From NCBI RefSeq assembly GCF_018991925.1, contig NW_024735503.1, positions 3,699,253 to 3,763,252 on the forward strand: 64,000 nucleotides of DNA. Direction: 5' to 3'. A program made the translations under genes and the position numbers. The stretch's first letter is position 1; each line of letters begins with the position of its first letter. This DNA comes from Homarus americanus. Taxonomy: Eukaryota > Arthropoda > Malacostraca > Decapoda > Nephropidae. Below the pieces are notes generated by a model. That model was not told the DNA's origin, did no database searches, and saw only the letters and a list, made by a program, of their open reading frames with translations. Of the stretch, positions 1 to 10,930 are shown piece by piece.

Positions 1-507
1 ACGTCTACTGCTGTTACGAGTCTCATACAATATCAGGAACGCCTGATTACTTAACCTGATGATTTAACGCCAAAACCTAATTTAAATCGAACCTAACCCA
101 AAGCAATTTTGACCTAATCTGATCTAAAACTAACCTATCCTGTCCTACTCCTACAACTACTTCTACACCAACCACAACTACTGTACTACTACTAGCTACA
201 ATGACAGTAGCCAGGATGGTATTAACCAGGATGTAGTTAGGAGTCAGGATAATGGTAGTAGTAGTAGTAGTAAAAAGGATGGTGGTGCTGATAGTCAAGG
301 TAGAGGACGGTAGAAGGAGGTGATAGTAAGTATGATGGTGGTAGTAACTAGGATAATAGTAGCAGGTAAGGATGGTGGTAGTAGCCAGGATGGTTTTAGT
401 AGGTAGGATAGTGGTAGTGGGATGGTGGTAACTGGAGGTAGTAGGGTCTGTTAATCTCAGCACCTCGCCGCCCACCAACTGTTCTCTACCCTTGGGAGTT
501 GTGTCGT
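1..507. repeat. Unique lead-in and degenerate GTAGTAGxxGGATGGT low-complexity tract
   Basis: The first 120 bases show nothing recognisable apart from a few CCTAACC-like words. From about 155 to 455 the plus strand is a degenerate tandem of GGATGGTGGTAGTAG-like words. Open frames here only read the triplet-rich composition and are not genes. Confidence 0.6.
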
Positions 508-690
508 TCTCTCCTCCCTCCTTCCTTCTCCCTCATCCTCCTTTCCGTCCTTCTCCCTGTCCTTTCTCTCTCTTCCCTTCCCTTCTCTCCCCTTTCTCTT
601 TCCTCCTCCCTTTCCCTTCTCTCTTCCCTCCCTCCTTCCTCCCCCTCCTTCCTTCCCTGTCCCTCCTACCCCTCCCACCATTGTTATCTC
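508..690. repeat. Pyrimidine (CT) tract
   Basis: About 180 bases are almost pure C and T on the plus strand (CTCCCTCCTTCC words). It is a homopyrimidine low-complexity tract; the overlapping Ser/Pro/Leu-rich frames are compositional. Confidence 0.8.
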
Positions 691-782
691 ACATTCTTTC
701 TCTTTTCACCTTCGGTTCTTCCATCATTCTTCTTTTCCTCTTCACTTCCTGGCTGGAATTTTTATACCCAAGAAAGAGAGAC

Positions 783-788
<6 letters not shown>

Positions 789-820
<32 letters not shown>
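789..820 (+). repeat. (GA)n microsatellite
   Basis: About 16 perfect GA dinucleotides in purine-rich surroundings that run to about 880. The flanks, 691-788 and 880-1112, show nothing else. Confidence 0.9.
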
Positions 821-822
<2 letters not shown>

Positions 823-1112
823 GGAGGAAGAAAGACAAACAGAAGGATAGAAAGCGAGAGAGAGACAGAGAGTCAGTCATTCCACGACTACTTCTGCAAG
901 ACTCCTCATTCACTACCCTCACCACTCACAGCCAAGGGATCAAACTGTACGTAACAGAGTCCTTCCTCACGAAAGCAGAAACAACAACAACGCTCTTCTG
1001 ATATCAAGAGACAGTTGAACTCTATGATTCTCGAGTGGTTGGGCGGCTACTCTTTCATTTAACTTGTTTGTGTATTCTAACGATTGGTTACTACTGCTTG
1101 TTGTTATTATAA

Positions 1113-1480
1113 TTCAATTCAATTTCAATATTTATTCCTTGATAGGGGAAGCGGGATCCTAGTGCTGTCACTAGGTACCCCTGTACAATAACACCAGAAG
1201 CATCTGGCAAGTGTCACAAGTATATATAAATATTATAAAGGGGCTTACTAAAGCCTAAGGAAGGAAGAATATTCCTTCAACACATCATCAATATTATTTA
1301 TGTAATATCTGACCAGTATGGGGAGGATCATCATGTCTCCGTCAGGGGGTCGTGGAGTGGTGGTCCAGCAGGCGTCACGGAAGCGTTGTGTGGAGACATC
1401 TTAGGAGGAAGTGGACAAAGGTGCGGCTGTCGGGTCTTCTGCACAATGCACAAGAGCTTTGCTCAGGGAATGCGGGGATA
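1113..1480 (-). mobile_element. Candidate interspersed repeat, possibly a LINE 3' end
   Basis: Read on the minus strand the segment ends in AATAAATATTGAAATTGAAT followed by more ATTGAATT words, which resembles a retrotransposon 3' tail. The body carries a hairpin-like word pair, CCTAGTGC and GTCACTAGG, near 1159-1178. No coding motif survives and no second copy was found in the window, so this call is tentative. Confidence 0.25.
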
Positions 1481-1680
1481 GCTGTATAATTAACCTCGTG
1501 GTTCATAACCATATACAGTACTTTACGAACATTTAATATATGGTTTGTGTTTCATTTGTCTGTACCGTATGTTTATTTTGCTATAGTGTGGGTGTTAAGA
1601 CGTTAAATATTAATCTTCTTTTTTCTTCCGTTTTCCACGTATTTCTCTCTCCTCTTCTGTCATCACTGGTCACCTATCTC

Positions 1681-2066
1681 CCCCACCACCACCACCACCA
1701 CCCTCACCGTACTCCAACATCACCGCCCCCCTCTCCCCCATTTCTCCATCTCCTTCACCGCCCTCACCTTCCCTGCCCATTACCTCCTTGTTCACCTTCA
1801 GGCAGGTTCTGTCCTCCCCGGGGCGCCACACGTGTACACCCACCAATCTTCTACAGTAGCAGGTCCTGCTGTGGGGATACCAGCTTCTGGCTTACCATCT
1901 GGCGTCCGGGGGGGGGGGGGGGTGGCTGTGAGTCCTGCTACTACTACCACCACGTCACTTACACCACCACTACCACCATATCACTTACACCACTACTACC
2001 ACTACATCACTTACACCACCACTCCAACCACATCACTTACACCACCACTACCACCAACCACTTAGT
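1681..2066 (+). repeat. CCA/CCT-rich tract, G-run and short minisatellite
   Basis: 1681-1805 is CCACCACCA and CCTCACC low complexity. A run of about 15 G residues sits near 1908-1922. Then 1936-2066 is a short tandem built on CATCACTTACACCACCACTA, in roughly five copies. The Thr/Pro/His-rich frames across it are not convincing proteins. Confidence 0.65.
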
Positions 2067-3100
2067 GTTCTGCTGTGAAAGTAATGATTCTTGACCCCCA
2101 CATAGACTTTCAAACCTCGAGAGATTTTATAATTTTTAATCGTCGATGAAATAGTGTAATTAATCATCCTTGTTACGCGATTAAAGACCTTAATTGAACC
2201 TCAGTAATAGCATTATAAAAACAATAAGACATATATGAACTGCTTTACCCTCACATTCGGTTTTGTCAGCTGAAGTTTATCATGTTGGCTGAACAAGCAC
2301 TGCTGACGCTGGTGTTAAGCTTCAATAACTAGTGAATGGGTTTAGTAATAACGCACGTCCACCAACAGTTCCATTAGAGGAGGGAAAAGCGCGCATCTCT
2401 CTCTGTGTATGTGTTCCTCTTCCTCCCCTCCCACATAAGCTGAAACATGACAGCTGCGTTATGAACACAAACTTTTCTAATAAAGTCATAGATGAATAAA
2501 GAAGTAATATATCCTACGTACACACGACAGCAAACTGCTGGCCAGTATAATTATACTCTTGGCTCGTCTTTATGTATATCAAGACAACAAATTATATGTA
2601 TACAGATATACAGTACTTCTTATGACCAAGGAGGACCTCTGTCCTGCGTGGCAGTGAGAAGTGTAATGTCCTGACTGAATTACTCAGAATAGGCAAGCTG
2701 TACTCCAAGGTTTGCCAATAAATTTGCTAACCGTAAAAAAAAAATATCTGCGACCATCAACAAAAACAGACTGAGGCAGAATGCAAAATAGACTTAGGAA
2801 AAAATCTGAGGTAATGCAAAAATACCGTAAATGTAGCCCGAAAGTGGTTTTGAGTGTACCCCGCTGTCTGACGTACGACGGCAGTATCTCTTCGTGCCCG
2901 AGTGTGTGGTCATTATATCGTCACATATATATTATATATATTTTAATGAATACAAATGTATACATTACAAGTAACACGTAGTCATGAATCAATAAACAAA
3001 TAAACAATAAAAAAAAATATACGAGACAACTGCATTGTTGCCAGTTGATTTTACGGTCTCCAGCCCAACGTCACCCAGTCGAGTTCATGTAATCGCGAAG
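2067..3100. other. Unassigned AT-rich DNA upstream of bib
   Basis: AT-rich, mostly unique sequence without a convincing gene or repeat. It ends in an A/T-rich stretch with repeated AAACAATAA-like words (2990-3020). As the region directly upstream of bib it may hold its promoter, but I see no TATA box or initiator strong enough to call. Confidence 0.4.
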
Positions 3101-3492
3101 GGTGGAAGTAACGCTAGCTGTTTTAACTCGTGGAACCATGTGGTGCTTCTTGTGCTATATTGTTGAATAATCTTGTTGATTCGAAGGTGTAATCACTATC
3201 CAACAGTATTTACGGAGTGTTGAAAGCTTTCACTCATTTTTGTGATCGTGTTTATCGTTACATTATTTGACAAAGGTGGATAACTAACTGGGTCGAGTCA
3301 AGTGGTTAGGGTACGCACATTGGGCATTTTGAAGTGATTATTTTTATTAGTGCCCAAATCGTGTGTCGGCGTTAAGTTGTTTCCTGTTAACAGTGAAGAC
3401 AATGACAAAGTGAGACCAGTCGTCAGAATCTTGGACAGTGGTGGTGGTGTCAGGTCGAGCATCACCGTGTTGCGCGCGCTAGGCGAGCCAGG
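3101..3492 (+). promoter_or_regulatory. bib: Probable bib 5' UTR and core promoter region
   Basis: Higher GC than the flank and immediately upstream of the bib start. An in-frame TGA at 3403-3405 closes the reading frame 88 bases before the ATG, and no other in-frame ATG lies between them. The transcription start cannot be fixed from sequence alone; extent is inferred. Confidence 0.45.
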
Positions 3493-3813
3493 ATGGCCAG
3501 CACTGTAATGAGTGGTGGTGGTGGTGGTGGTGGCACCAGCGTGGATGCTCAGCTGGTGGCACTACTGGACAAGCTGGAGGGCCTTCGTCAGGAGTCGAGT
3601 CCTCCTCCCAGACCTCCAATGATCGCCGAGGTCCGCACCCTGGAGTTGTGGAGGGCGGTAATAGCCGAGTGTTTGGCTACGGTGTTCTACGTCTTCCTGG
3701 TTTGTGGCGCCTACAGCCCCTGGACGGGCAAGACCCTCACGCAGGAGGGGCAGCTCACCATCTCTCTGGTGGCCGGGTTTGCCATGGCCATCCTCGTCCA
3801 CAGTTTCGGCCAG
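3493..3813 (+). CDS. bib: Big brain (bib) channel protein, exon 1 (residues 1-107)
   Basis: First coding exon of the arthropod Big brain protein, a divergent aquaporin/MIP-family membrane protein known in Drosophila for promoting Notch signalling in neurogenesis and for cation conductance and endosome maturation rather than ordinary water transport. The start is chosen because this is the first in-frame ATG after a TGA at 3403, with A at -3 and G at +4. Residues 8-14 are a seven-glycine run (GGT codons). A short amphipathic stretch (LVALLDKLEGL) and a proline run follow. Residues 45-73 (AEVRTLELWRAVIAECLATV and following) closely match the insect Big brain signature EIRTLEFWR...ECLA. Helix 1 spans about 55-73, including the family glutamate at 59; helix 2 spans about 88-105. 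The exon ends CAG|GTGGGC, a rather weak donor, in phase 0. Without splicing the frame stops at 3850. Family identity is strong; the exon end rests on homology to exon 2. Confidence 0.9.
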
Positions 3814-3959
3814 GTGGGCTTCGTTACCTTTCACTTGTATAACATACTCTAGAGTCTAGAGTAGTGTCTAGACACTGCAATACTGATGTAAAAATTAAAA
3901 GTCCAGCAAATTACTTTGTAAATGTGTACTTTCGACCAACCATTTCTCTCGAGTTGTCA

Positions 3960-4151
3960 TGTGTTTTCCGATGGTTTAGAAAATTTTAAGACTTTCTTTC
4001 TATGACGTTTCCCTCGCAAATGACTTAAAATTACCTAACCTAACCTAACCAGGGGCTCCGCCCCCCAGGATCCCCTGGAATATTTGTCATTTGCGAGGGA
4101 AACGTCATAGAAAAAATTGTCTTAACCTTGTCAAAACTACCGGAAAACACA
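3960..4151. mobile_element. MITE-like element with 65-bp terminal inverted repeats
   Basis: The left arm 3960-4024 and right arm 4086-4151 are inverted copies. Both begin TGTGTTTTCCG and both end with CTATGACGTTTCCCTCGCAA followed by ATGAC at the inner edge. The 61-bp centre holds three AACCT units (4033-4050, the TTAGG telomere word on the other strand) and a short hairpin, CCAGGGG (4049-4055) against CCCCTGG (4072-4078). There is no coding capacity. A target-site duplication is not clear. Length and structure fit a non-autonomous DNA transposon of unassigned superfamily. Confidence 0.75.
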
Positions 4152-4620
4152 TTGCTCAACAAAATATCCATGGTTGTCCTCTTGTAAAAATTTACTCCAA
4201 AATATTACATTCAGCTTTAGGTATAAGATATTTTTCATGTAAATTGATTTCTGGTAAAGCAACAAAACAGTGCAAATACTAAATTCATATTTGTAATGTG
4301 ATGTAAGAAAAATATTAGGAGGTAATACAGTACGGTTGGAGACAAAAGGTTGAAATTTAAATGTACTGCATACGGTACGCTATGCAGCCACCTGCTGACT
4401 ACTTATAGACAGAATGTCAGAATTTTTATCAAAATGCATTACTATAAATAACACACCTTGACATACTAACATCCATTGCGAATTAAAATACGTGACAACA
4501 AAATAAAGCCAGGAGAAAGTATATTATGCATCCCATAGATCCCACATAAATTATATCACCCGTCACTATCGTCCCATCATCCTTGGGGCAGGGCAGAGCA
4601 TTGTAGGTTTGTTCCTCTGG

Positions 4621-4974
4621 TCACTTAACTATCCAGCTAGACTTTTTCAACCCGGGGAATGTTTGTAGGGCCGAAGTTGGTAAAGATTTGGGAGTGCATG
4701 GATGGAAACTACCAGCGAAAATATTTTTCTTGTCTTTCATGGTGTTTCGCTGACCTTCATTTCTGCAACTGACAAATTCAAACTCAGAAGCTGGGTCAAG
4801 TGCAGGGGTATCATGTGATAGTGTGACTTCCGCTGAAGTCAACAATGTATCTCTGGAACTGTTAGTGACTTTAAATCTTTCCAAATTGTACTTTCTTGAG
4901 TACATTGGAAAGGGTTCTAAAGAATTTGCGAAATATAATTTTGCGAAGAAAACGCTATAAAGTATTCTTTATGC
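4621..4974 (-). pseudogene. Small unidentified ORF antisense in bib intron 1
   Basis: The minus strand is open from just after a TAA near 4975 to a TGA near 4621. The first methionine is at 4905, giving 94 residues from there. The composition is mixed and protein-like, unlike the low-complexity frames elsewhere (for example ALDPASEFEFVSCRNEGQRN), with no membrane segment or recognised motif. I cannot place it in a family. It could be an exon or remnant of a DNA transposon gene, or chance. Confidence 0.25.
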
Positions 4975-5609
4975 TATATCTCCCTGTATAAAGATGAATA
5001 TACTGTAGTTCCGTCCATGTATAGGCTCTACAGGCCTACACTACAGAATCATAACTCTGAACTTGCCTTTTGTAATTACATTATTTTGTTAGATTTGAAG
5101 GACAAGTAATAAATGCAATACATTATGCTCACTGTACGCTGAGGCTTTTGATGAACATGATCCTGAATTTTATCACGAGGAAAGACGCAGAGTAAAACAA
5201 TAGTGCGTCGTTTACACAGTAACGTCTCCCTGTTCTCTTGGGAACTGTTATCCTGGTGAAGCTGCTGCTATGCACCGTGATATCGTGACTGATATAATAT
5301 CTTATCAGTCTGTTTTACGGTCTAAGTCTTGTTAGTAGAAGGGAGTTCAGTTGTGAGAATTTTCCCCTTGGCATCGGAAAGACGAACGAAAATACCTCAT
5401 GTTAAAGAATGAATTACGTAGTGGCAAGAATATGTCCGATTGGCTCACCCAACCTACACCATCAAAGTTCGATGACAAAGTAACATCGAAAGTATACTGT
5501 ATCTTTACTGCCGTAGTTAGAGGTACTGTCACGTTAGGTTGCCAGATGCTGATGTTTGAGAATTGTGATAGGGGGCATTATTATGTTATATGCTGTGACC
5601 TTCAGTAAC

Positions 5610-8528
5610 TAAACGTAGCTACAACCAAGTTACTGTCGTATCTCAGGGAAACGATGAAGTGAAAGGCTCATATGGACATTAGGCACCCCAACTTATTGTA
5701 TCTGGTGATCAAACACTTTAACGCTACATGGAGGGGTAAGGTTTGGGTGTTTAATCTTTATATGAAATAAGTTTGTGACTGATCTTCACGTGATCCCATG
5801 GATACAGAAAACTGATCGCATGAACATTAAACCCATACCTGCTAGGTTACGATGATTATCTTGAGATTAAATAAGCTATCTGCTGGGGAGGGGCGATTCA
5901 AGAAAACTTAAAAAAAATAACCCTGGTGTCACAACGATATTTTCGATTTTCTCTAGGCGTACTTTCATCACTCACCATTGATATGGTTATGTAAATACAG
6001 GAAGGTCTAGTCCAAAATCAGCTCATGAAGGTATTTCCTTAATGGGGCAGGAAACTGTGGAATGTGCAAAATAATCTAGCGAGAAAAATAACAGGAACAT
6101 TTTATATAAATTTTTGGTCCGAGATTTACCAGCTCCTTACCATTAGGCTACATATAAACGTTGCGGGTAAACTTGTATATTTAAAAGAACAGGTGCCGTA
6201 ATTTTCTCTAATCTTATCTGTTTTCTGTTCCCAATTGTAGAGAGAGAGAGAAGAAGAGGAGGAAACGGTAAGGAGAGAAATACGCAAACGGAGAGTAGTG
6301 TAGTGTAGTACAAAATTTAAGTAGAAAGCAACAGGAAAGTGATGGAACATGTACAGTAGTAGGATCGCTACACAGGTCCACCTTCCTCGTGCAGTAATTA
6401 ACGACAATGAAAACTTTGTAGAATGTTTTTGAAGCAGGATGAACGAATTTAAAAGTAGTAAGGTAAACAGCATTTGAAAGTAATAATGAACAAATGGCTC
6501 CAAAACATGGACCTAATTTAATAAAAGAATGAAACGGGACGAATGTGTGTCAATATCTCTCTCCGTCCAAAGTTTTATATTATTGACGTATCTGGACAGA
6601 ATGACAGACAGGTACCACTAAACGCCCTACTGCCGCCTGACGTGGCGTGGGTAGAAATCGATAGTGGTCAGAGTTAAGCTTGACCTGCATGTGGGGTGTG
6701 TGGACTGACCTACACTGGTTAGCAGGCAGGCCTCCCCTCGTCTCCTCCTCCTTAACCACGGTGTACACTAATTCATGCCTCGTGCCAAGCCTTATCAAAG
6801 CGTCTTTTGGAAACTATTGAGCTTGTTTGTTGACTTGGGCTTTTGATGGAGTTTCTTGTGTTGCAGTTTACCCAAATTTCTGAAAGCAGTTGCGTATTTC
6901 TCATATGGCGGGATATTTTTTATTTATTATTATTTTTTTTACCCATTAGCCTCATTGAACATTAACTAATTTGGTAGGTACAATGTAATGAGTTCTCTTA
7001 AATAAAATATCATTACCCATGTTGAAGGGAAGGGGGGTAAGTTAGGTTCGACTTCCACAGAGCCTGAATGCTTCGTGGCTATTTACTTTGCTCACAGAGT
7101 TGACTTGTCAAGAGAGACTTTCGCTTCCATTTACTTTTCCACTTTCATATAGTGTTTCCCAGCTGTGCGAGGTCTGTTGACTTGATTTGTGAAAGCAGTT
7201 GTATAGTATATGCTCATACTTTACACGGTTGGTTGGTTCCAAATGGCTAGGCTTTTCTTGTAGTGGTATTACATTTCAAACGCACGTTCCACCGAGTGCT
7301 GACTAACTTGACATTTCAAGTCCAGGAGAAAACTAGGTGACTGTTTCGGTGGTGAGTATCTGACTTGTTTAAATCGGAATTTTGTGTTTCATTTCTTCGC
7401 TTACTACTTATTATTGTCATTAACAAAATTTGTAGTACTGTAATCTTAAATGTACGTCAGTTACAGTATAAGTACTCGGTTTCAGAAAAATACTTAATTA
7501 TTTTGTGGTTCTTTGTTGTTTGTTCGATTTAATCAGATCATTAAAAAAATCATTGGTCACTGCGTGCGTGTTTGTACTTCCGTCTGGCCCGAAGCATGTC
7601 AGTGCTGTAGAAGTATATAGTACTGTACATGCTTTGTAGAGTAATGCAATTGTTATTTCTTTATCCTGCGCATTTGAATTACTAAAGCTAGATTTTCAAG
7701 CAATGCTGTTACTTTAATATTTTGTACTTATGAATATACAGTAGCTAAATGTCTCAGGAACGTTTATTTTACCTGTTATTGGGGTAAATTGTCGGTGGTA
7801 GAGCCAGGTGCACTTAAAGGAGACAACGAGTAACTAAAACCCCAGTGGACACTTGAATACTCACCAGATTTACAGGCTCGGGCGAAAGAGCTCCCTAGTG
7901 TAGTTATGTTACTGAAAGAAGTGTTATCAGTGCATGATGGTGGTGGAACGTGTGGCAGGGCTCTGGGAGGAGTAGGCTGTCTCGTGCCATATGTAATGCT
8001 CTCTCGACTCTGTTTCCCGGCCCTTTACCCCTCACTTAAGCTGATTTGCATGGACCTATCAATGCTTGCATAGGCTACGAGCTCTCAAATTTTCCTTTGT
8101 CAGGTTGATTGGTTAATATATTTTCTCCCGCCAAATTTCTTCGTGTTCTTTCTTACTCTGGTATGTTTAGTTTCCCTCGTTAATGTATGCCTTTTTCTTT
8201 CCCCTCTCGGGGGTAAGATTTTGTACATTGGTTAGTCTTGGTGTGATTTTAATGCCAATTTGGATGTACTTTTCGTGTTAAGTCAGCTCCTTTGTTTTTA
8301 TATTTCGGTACATCTCAAATTACACTGTACAAGGAAAATTCAACGTAGGAACCTTTTGGAAATCCCGGACGAGGCCATTCCCACCTGTTTCTATATCTCT
8401 ATCTTCCTGTCTCTCGTCTCCCAACTAACGGCTTCCGGGTTCCCAGTTTTCTGTTTTTGGTCCCCTATTTTTTGCCGGTAGTTTTCCAGTGACAGGGAAG
8501 ACAAGCAGCGAGGAAGACATAGCCTGTA
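5610..8528. other. Intron 1 interior, no gene seen
   Basis: Unique AT-rich sequence. I found no conserved coding segment on either strand; the longest frames here lack recognisable domains. Only minor simple repeats occur. Confidence 0.5.
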
Positions 8529-8570
8529 TTCTCAAAGGTTCGCTCGGTAAATCTTTCTCGTAAGTGGAGA
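8529..8570. repeat. Possible MITE terminus (ATTCTCAAAGGTTCG word)
   Basis: ATTCTCAAAGGTTCGCTCGG near 8532 resembles the left end of the candidate MITE at 61154 and a word at 62750. No partner arm was recognised, so this is only a possible solo end. Confidence 0.3.
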
Positions 8571-9072
8571 TGTAAGAATGCGTTTAACAATTTACTTGAG
8601 ACCAAGTATGAAAACTAAATTATCTAAACACTAGTATTAAAGTGATTGTCCTGAGATACTTAACTGGATACTACTACTATTAGTGTTGAAAGTAATAACA
8701 TTATAACAGTGTAAAAGTCTCCCGGGCTCCCAAGTTTTATTTTTAACAAGAATTTCTGTTGAAGAAAAAACAGTAGACTAGGCCTACCACAACCCTCGCC
8801 TAACCTAAATGTGCTTAAGATTTTTTTATTACAAGCTTCAGTTTCTCGAGTTGTGTTTATCTGTCGATCTGTTATGTTTATTTTATTTACAATAATGAGA
8901 TCGTTTTTCCATAACATAATTTCTGGTTAAGGAAAGGCACTCTCGACCCGGGCGGGCCAGAGTGGTGCGTTCATAAAAAGCAACCAACATGGCGGTGCTT
9001 GTAATGACTTCCTTCTCCCCCAGCCCGAGTCCTCTTATTCTGTTGATTGACGGTGTGTCGTGTCCCCGGCAG

Positions 9073-9206
9073 GTATCAGGAGGACACGTGAACCCGGCGG
9101 TGACAGTGTCGTTGGCTGTGACGCGACGAGTGTCTCCCTTGAGGGCCGCCATGTTCGTGTTGGCCCAACTGGGAGGAGGCATCGCTGGGGCTGCACTGCT
9201 CTACGG
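9073..9206 (+). CDS. bib: Big brain (bib) channel protein, exon 2 (residues 108-151 plus split glycine)
   Basis: Reads [11 protein letters not shown] at its start, the first asparagine-proline-alanine pore motif of the MIP family (N114-P115-A116 of the joined protein), then continues into helix 3 with [20 protein letters not shown] and ALLY. This matches the order and spacing in Drosophila Big brain (SPIRAAMYITAQ...[11 protein letters not shown]). The acceptor is CCCCGGCAG at 9064-9072; the upstream polypyrimidine tract is modest. The donor is GG|GTGAGTA at 9207, near-consensus, splitting a glycine codon after its second base. The exon itself begins GTATCA, so the acceptor site is an AG|GT junction. 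Helices 4-6, the second NPA and the C-terminal tail are missing from the window. The bib piece seen is therefore partial because the window ends, not because the gene is broken. Confidence 0.9.
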
Positions 9207-10379
9207 GTGAGTATCCTTTTACTGTTTGAATATTTACTGTACACCGTCAGTTAGTGTTCGGAATGTTGTTATAAGCATTGCGTAATGTATATTGGAATTC
9301 AAATGTTTTTCATGGATCATGAATGTGATGTATGTAACTATTGAAGAACAAAATTCTGCTGATCTTCCCTCGAGCATCCAACAGTCTTCTTCCTGAGGTT
9401 GGTAATAAAAAATTCTTCCTCGACAAGTATTAACCAATATGTTGGCTGATTTAGCATTGCTTTGTGTGTTAATTATATAACTTTCAAGAGAAACTTGCCT
9501 GCCCTACAACACCCATAACGAAGTCCACAACTGTAATGACCATTGGACAACCATCCATCCTCCGACACCGTTCGTCACCTACACCTTCAACAGCTCCTCT
9601 AGGAACCCTATTTACTCTCAGGCCAGCCACTGTCTTGGTAGAGATAAAACTCGTCCTTCTGGTGATCCTGGTGGCTTTTGACCACTTCCAGTCGGCCCAA
9701 CTCAGCCCCTCTCAGCCCCAACTATCCTGCCCCCCCCAAACTTTCCCCAACTTCGATCGCCATATTTCTCTCTCCAGCCCGATCGCCCTAAGACAGGAAT
9801 GTCAACTTGCGAAAAAAGAGGAAAATACATATCGGGAATGTCACCTGGAATATTTTCTGGACCTCAAAATGAACTTTAGAAATTTCATCACCATTCTACT
9901 TGGATTCCAGGTAAGGCATTGTTACCGGTGTTTAGGGGAGACTGGCACCGGGCTGTGTGGAATTTGTTTTTGAGGAGTTTACCCTACAGTCGTACGTTTT
10001 CTAAATAAAACTAAAAGAAAAAGTAAGTGTTTTGGAAAGTATTTATACCCAGGATGAACGATATGGGCAATTGAACTTAAGATACTGTACAAAGACGGAT
10101 ATGTAGCGGCATATCGGCTCGTGATAATCCTAGTTGGCAATTTTTTTTTGCCCCGCCCCCTTGTTCCCCTGGCTTCCACTATACACAGTCATTTTTTTTT
10201 AGATCGTTTTTTTATGATCCAAATTTACGGGAATAAACGTAATAAATTGGACCTTTTTTCATAAATATGTAATAAACAATACAGTGTATACCCGATACTG
10301 TATTGTGAAATATACAACAGATTAGAATATTTGGCAGCTTCTTCAGGCCTAAAATTGGTGGAAGACGTCTTGTGATAAA
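9207..10379. other. Intron 2 start, no firm feature
   Basis: Mostly unique. A 145-codon frame at 9536-9973 has a mixed composition, including a hydrophobic stretch LVEIKLVLLVILVAFDHFQ, and contains a donor-like CCAG|GTAAGG at 9908-9916. Its sequence does not match the next Big brain segment, and I cannot assign it. A C-run sits near 9731. Confidence 0.35.
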
Positions 10380-10669
10380 CCAAGATATACATAACCCGAC
10401 CCAACCCCCAGGTATACATAACTCGACCCAATCCCCAGGTATACATAACCCGACCCAACCCCCAGGTATACATAACCCGACCCAACCCAATCCCCAGGTA
10501 TACATAACCCGACCCAACCCCCAGGTATACATAACCCCCAACCCCAGGTATACATAACCCGACCCAACCCCCAGGTATACATAACCCGACCCAACCCCCA
10601 AGTATACATAACCCGACCCAACCCCCAGGTATACATAACCCGACCCAACCCCCAGGTATACATAACTCA
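10380..10669 (+). repeat. 27-bp minisatellite, 11 copies
   Basis: Eleven units built on GTATACATAACCCGACCCAA followed by CCCCCAG. A few short indels (around 10485 and 10540) shift the spacing. Each unit carries the palindrome GTATAC. Repeating Pro/Thr-rich or Gly/Tyr-rich frames across it are array translations only. Confidence 0.9.
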
Positions 10670-10930
10670 GTCCTCGGGTGCCACTCAGATGAAATAAACT
10701 AGAAACATTTAACCAGTCCTGTTGTTGTACTTTAATACAACACGTGCCCTCAGCTTCGTCACGTTTGGACGCCTCTTATGTCTTCCTCACTGTTATGTTG
10801 TGGGTGAAAGGCAGCGGAGGCGGACCCCCACTCTTAGGCCTGAAGCTTAAATTCCCAATAACTTTTAGTACGAGCCAGACATTAGTTTTATTTAAACATT
10901 CATTTGTTTGTTTTCTTTATCGTTACTGTT

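Larger units (their letters stand above)
3814..9072 (+). other. bib: bib intron 1 (5.26 kb, phase 0)
   Basis: Bounded by CAG|GTGGGC at the donor and CCCCGGCAG|GTATCA at the acceptor. Both flanking codons are whole, so it is a phase-0 intron that joins helix 2 to the HVNPAVT loop exactly as in other MIP proteins. Apart from the MITE and the antisense ORF listed separately, the content is AT-rich unique DNA; 5610-8500 shows only a short (GA)n at 6240-6252 and T-rich runs near 6920-6945. Confidence 0.85.
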
